The translations under genes were made by a program, and so were the position numbers. From the NCBI GenBank assembly GCA_027306715.1, contig DAHUZG010000293.1:1-9129 (forward strand): 9,129 nucleotides of DNA, written 5' to 3'. A model generated the notes under the pieces. That model ran no database searches. It had not been told where the DNA came from and was given only the letters and a program-made list of their open reading frames with translations. Of this stretch, positions 6,883 through 9,129 are shown in pieces. The stretch's first letter is position 1. The number at the start of each line of letters is the position of its first letter. This DNA is from Acidimicrobiaceae bacterium (GTDB lineage: Bacteria; Actinomycetota; Acidimicrobiia; Acidimicrobiales; Bog-793).

Positions 6883-7998
6883 TCAGCTGTCGCTGCTCGA
6901 TGTGCCGCCGCCCGCCCGCGTGCGCGTGCCCGTGCCCGTTCCCGTGCTCGGGCCGGCGCCCGATGCCCCGTCCGAGCCAGATGCCCCCCCGGCGCCCGAT
7001 GCCCCCCCGGCGCCCGATGCCCCGTCCGAGCCAGATGCCGACGCTGGTTGACGGGGGTGGTTCGTGGCGGCGGCAGGCGGCTGCGCGGGACCTCGACTGC
7101 CGCCCGCCGATCCCGGACTGCCCGAGGTCTTCCCGGTGCGTGGCGACGAGCCGCCCGCTCGAGCGGTGTCGCTGGCGCCCGTTCCCGATCCCGGCGACTC
7201 CTTGCCTGCCGTCGGCTCGGTCGTCGTTCTCGCCGTCGCGGGGCTGTCGGTCGTCGGCGCCGGGCGCCCGCTCTCGCCGCCGGAGGGGCGGGAGGGCGCT
7301 CCGGCAGATCCGCCTTTGTCCTGGTGGGCGCGATCAACAGGGCCGGCGCTCTCGGGCGCCGATGTCCGGGTCGTGGGTGTCGTCGACCCCTCAGCTCGGG
7401 CGGGAGCCGTCGCCGGAGCAGCGGTGGTCGCCGGAGCAGCGGTGGTCGTCGGAGCAGCGGTGGTCGTCGGAGCAGCGGTGGTCGTCGGAGCAGCGGTGGT
7501 GGACCGTGCCGGCCCCGCCGCCGCCGCGCCGGCGTGCCACCCCTCGAGCCATCGCCGCGCCTGTGAGAGGAGCTGGCCGGCGCCCGGACCCACCCTCGCC
7601 CGGTCAGCGGCCGACAGGGAAGCCATGGCCGTGCGCACGACCGCCATCCGCTGGACGACGGCGTGCTCGTCGGACGTGGCGAGAGCCGCTGCCAGTGAGG
7701 CGAGGTCACCCTTGACCGCAGCGACGCGGGCGTCGTTCACGGGCAGCCCTATCGACACCGCGATCGAGCGCAGGGGAGCCGGCAGGGGCACGAGGGCGAG
7801 CAGCGTCACGACGGCGGCGAGAGCGGCCGCCGCGCTGGCGATGCCGACGAGGATGCCGCGGCGAGCGGCCGCCGGCCGCCGGCCGCCGGCCAGCACGGCA
7901 CGGAAGCGCTCGAGCTCGCTGTCGCTCGGCACCCCGACCTCGAGCGGGAAGGCCCGGCCGAGTGCCGCGACGAGGAGCTCGTCCGAATGGCTCGTCAC
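6883..7998 (-). CDS. Probable anti-sigma factor: one membrane helix and a long disordered tail
   Basis: The 371-residue protein has a cytoplasmic N-terminus of about 47 residues ending in RRPAAARR and one membrane helix at about 49-71. A helical extracytoplasmic part follows at about 75-158. The tail of about 210 residues is made of Ser, Thr, Pro, Ala and Gly, including TTAAPT and GASGAG/GASGSD repeats. The basic flank before the helix predicts N-in topology. The GTG start overlaps the sigma stop as GTGA, so the two are translationally coupled. That arrangement is the main reason to call it an anti-sigma factor. It has no cysteine, hence no HxxxCxxC zinc motif. It may be a non-zinc anti-sigma or a distant DUF5667-like protein, which in actinobacteria also follow ECF sigma genes. 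The tail looks suited to crossing the wall or to glycosylation. No direct proof of sigma binding exists. Confidence 0.65.
   Translation of the reverse strand: MTSHSDELLVAALGRAFPLEVGVPSDSELERFRAVLAGGRRPAAARRGILVGIASAAAALAAVVTLLALVPLPAPLRSIAVSIGLPVNDARVAAVKGDLASLAAALATSDEHAVVQRMAVVRTAMASLSAADRARVGPGAGQLLSQARRWLEGWHAGAAAAGPARSTTAAPTTTAAPTTTAAPTTTAAPATTAAPATAPARAEGSTTPTTRTSAPESAGPVDRAHQDKGGSAGAPSRPSGGESGRPAPTTDSPATARTTTEPTAGKESPGSGTGASDTARAGGSSPRTGKTSGSPGSAGGSRGPAQPPAAATNHPRQPASASGSDGASGAGGASGAGGASGSDGASGAGPSTGTGTGTRTRAGGGTSSSDS
6962..7033. repeat. Four 18-bp tandem units in A-B-B-A order
   Basis: Units 6962-6979 and 7016-7033 are identical (gatgccccgtccgagcca). Units 6980-6997 and 6998-7015 are identical (gatgcccccccggcgccc). 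On the minus strand they encode alternating GASGSD- and GASGAG-type six-residue repeats in the tail of the anti-sigma-like protein. Confidence 0.9.
7414..7503. repeat. Five 18-bp tandem units encoding TTAAP repeats
   Basis: The unit cggagcagcggtggtcgt repeats five times from 7414 to 7503, with small changes in the first and last units. It encodes TTAAPT (three times) and TTAAPA (twice) in the extracytoplasmic tail. Near-identity at DNA level suggests recent slippage and likely length variation between strains. Confidence 0.9.
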
Positions 7999-8579
7999 GA
8001 GGCCACCTCCGCGAACAGCTCGCGCAGCCTTCCGAGTGCCCGCATCTGGGCCATGCGAACGGCACCGGGGCGTTTGCCGAGAACCTCGGCGACCGCGTCT
8101 GCGCTGAGCCCGGCGACGCAGCGCAGGTGCAGCAGCTCCTGGTCGGCCGGCGAGAGTCGAGCGAACGCCTGGCGCACCGCCAGCGCCTCCTCGTCGAGGA
8201 GGTAAGAGCTCGCCAGGTCGGAGTCGTCCGCCACCGCCGCCGGAACCAGCCTGCGGTCACGGCCGAGCCGCCGGTGGCGGTCGGTGATGACGTGGTGGAG
8301 GATGGCGAACAGCCAGCCCTCGAAGCCGCTGCCGCGCCAGGAGAAGCGGCCGATCGAGGCCACGGCGCGTGCCATCGTCTCGGCGACCGCGTCCTTGGCC
8401 CCCTCGGTGTCGAGCCGGCGGCCGGCGTAGGCGCGCAGGCGCGGGTAGAAGGCTCGGTAGATCTGCTCCCAGGCCGCCTCGTCCCCGCCGCGCGCCGCCT
8501 CGACGAGCGCGGCGAGCTCGGCCGGGTCGAGCCGCTGAGCGACCCCGACCCGACCGTGGGACTGATCGACCTCGACCAT
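7995..8579 (-). CDS. ECF-type RNA polymerase sigma factor
   Basis: The 194-residue protein has the two-domain build of group 4 sigma factors. Region 2 lies at about residues 34-105, with the core-binding and -10-reading block ending FEGWLFAILHHVITDRHRR. Region 4 lies at about 132-190, with the helix-turn-helix in GLSADAVAEVLGKRPGAVRMAQMRAL. There is no region 1 or 3 and no C-terminal extension. I chose the ATG at 8579 because the residues after it begin the conserved fold. A GTG codon directly precedes it, and the ribosome site is weak. The gene ends inside the start of the anti-sigma-like gene (4-bp overlap), so the pair is an operon. It most likely controls envelope genes in response to a signal passed by that membrane protein. 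I cannot find a GGAAC/CGTC-type self-promoter upstream. Confidence 0.9.
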   Translation of the reverse strand: MVEVDQSHGRVGVAQRLDPAELAALVEAARGGDEAAWEQIYRAFYPRLRAYAGRRLDTEGAKDAVAETMARAVASIGRFSWRGSGFEGWLFAILHHVITDRHRRLGRDRRLVPAAVADDSDLASSYLLDEEALAVRQAFARLSPADQELLHLRCVAGLSADAVAEVLGKRPGAVRMAQMRALGRLRELFAEVAS

Positions 8580-8708
8580 CACCGCCGGCCCATCAACTGG
8601 GTCAATCGCACGCCGAGGCGCAGTGTCACGGATCTTCTTACGGCTCGCGTGCCCAGATCCGAGAGCGGAGCTTGTCTCGAGCGGTCGGTGCGGCGCCCTC
8701 CCCCGCCC

Positions 8709-8734
8709 GGGGGCGCCCCAAGCCCGGCGCCCCC
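8709..8734 (-). terminator. Strong hairpin after aroE, candidate terminator
   Basis: gggggcgcc (8709-8717) and ggcgccccc (8726-8734) form a perfect 9-bp stem around an 8-base loop, about 50 bases past the aroE stop on the minus strand. No T-run follows in that direction. The rest of the 205-base aroE-sigma spacer shows no other clear signal, though it must hold the start signals of the sigma gene if that gene is not read from aroE. Confidence 0.5.
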
Positions 8735-8784
8735 CCACGCCCGGTGGCCTGGTGACCCCGTGGTCCGCCGACCTCGGCGGCCGC

Positions 8785-9129
8785 TCAGCTCGAGGTGGCT
8801 GCCCGCTCGCTCGGAGCGCCGCCGGCTGGCGTTCCGGCTGGCGCCGCGGCCGCCGCCGCCCGCATCGCGCCGACCGGCGCCTCGCTCCCGGTCCACAGCC
8901 GGAATTGGAGCGCAGCCTGCTCGACGAGCATGCCGAGGCCGCCGCGAGCCTCGGCACCGGCTCGTGCGGCGCGGCGCAGGAACGGGGTCTCGGCAGGCTC
9001 GTAGACGAGGTCGTAGTAGAGCTGACCGGGCCGCGGGTCAGAGAGCCTGCTCGAGCCGAGCTCGTAGGCGTCCGGGCCCGAGAGCATCCCGACCGGCGTG
9101 GCGTTGACGACGAGCGCCGCCCCGGCGAC
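8785..9129 (-). CDS. aroE: Shikimate dehydrogenase, C-terminal part, cut by window edge
   Basis: The last 114 residues of AroE are visible. The enzyme reduces 3-dehydroshikimate to shikimate with NADPH in aromatic amino acid synthesis. Evidence is the NATPVGM motif of the NADP-binding domain, YYDLVYEPAETPFLRRA, and the closing GLGMLVEQAALQFRLWTG block near the family's usual end. An Ala/Gly/Ser-rich extension of about 25 residues follows that is not typical of the family. The N-terminal substrate domain lies beyond the right edge. The gene reads toward the sigma factor but is separated from it by 205 bases and a strong hairpin, so they are probably separate units. Confidence 0.93.
   Translation of the reverse strand, partial: VAGAALVVNATPVGMLSGPDAYELGSSRLSDPRPGQLYYDLVYEPAETPFLRRAARAGAEARGGLGMLVEQAALQFRLWTGSEAPVGAMRAAAAAAPAGTPAGGAPSERAATSS

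Noticed and set aside
7414..7503. Possible CRISPR or regulatory repeat array
   Set aside because: Units are directly abutting, in frame, and encode a regular TTAAP protein repeat.
6861..7709. Alternative minus-strand and plus-strand frames of 240-350 codons over the anti-sigma gene
   Set aside because: They are very Arg/Pro-rich or repeat-driven. The chosen frame has a membrane helix and the 4-bp overlap with the sigma gene.

Overview
This is a very GC-rich window (about 70% or more by eye). The small-gene style points to Actinomycetota: GTG starts, strong AAGGAGG-type ribosome sites, a cysteine-free anti-sigma-like membrane protein translationally coupled to an ECF sigma factor, and a PspA homologue. 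I cannot place it more finely. An acidimicrobial or thermoleophilial genome bin is a guess. The left edge looks like the end of an assembled contig. The first 57 bases fold back perfectly on themselves inside a conserved coding motif, most simply a fold-back assembly or amplification chimera.

Layout, left to right. All genes are on the minus strand except glpK. (1) A DUF885-family zinc-peptidase-like protein, cut off at its C-terminus by the palindrome. (2) A short intergenic stretch with two near-identical hairpin repeats. (3) A PspA/IM30 membrane-stress protein with a structured leader. (4) A class I lyase of the DHDPS/NAL family that lacks the Arg expected in true DapA. (5) A 102-bp divergent promoter region, then glycerol kinase glpK on the plus strand. 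(6) A convergent intergenic region with a long inverted repeat. (7) A secreted protein built from about five repeated beta-rich modules resembling DUF5666. (8) A single-pass, probable anti-sigma protein with a 210-residue Ser/Thr/Pro/Gly tail, overlapping by 4 bp (9) an ECF sigma factor. (10) The C-terminal third of shikimate dehydrogenase AroE, running off the right edge.

How the genes may work together. Sigma factor, anti-sigma-like protein and secreted modular protein are consecutive on one strand and look like a cell-envelope signalling cassette, with the secreted protein as a likely co-regulated product. PspA is also an envelope-stress protein but sits in a separate unit. The DHDPS-like lyase and glpK are divergent and may share a control region; the substrate of the lyase cannot be read from sequence. 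Nothing in the window amounts to a clearly new system. The most useful leads are the cysteine-free sigma/anti-sigma/secreted-protein cassette, the alternative stem-loops ahead of pspA, the dispersed hairpin element near two gene starts, and the fold-back at the left edge, which should be resolved before the first gene is trusted.
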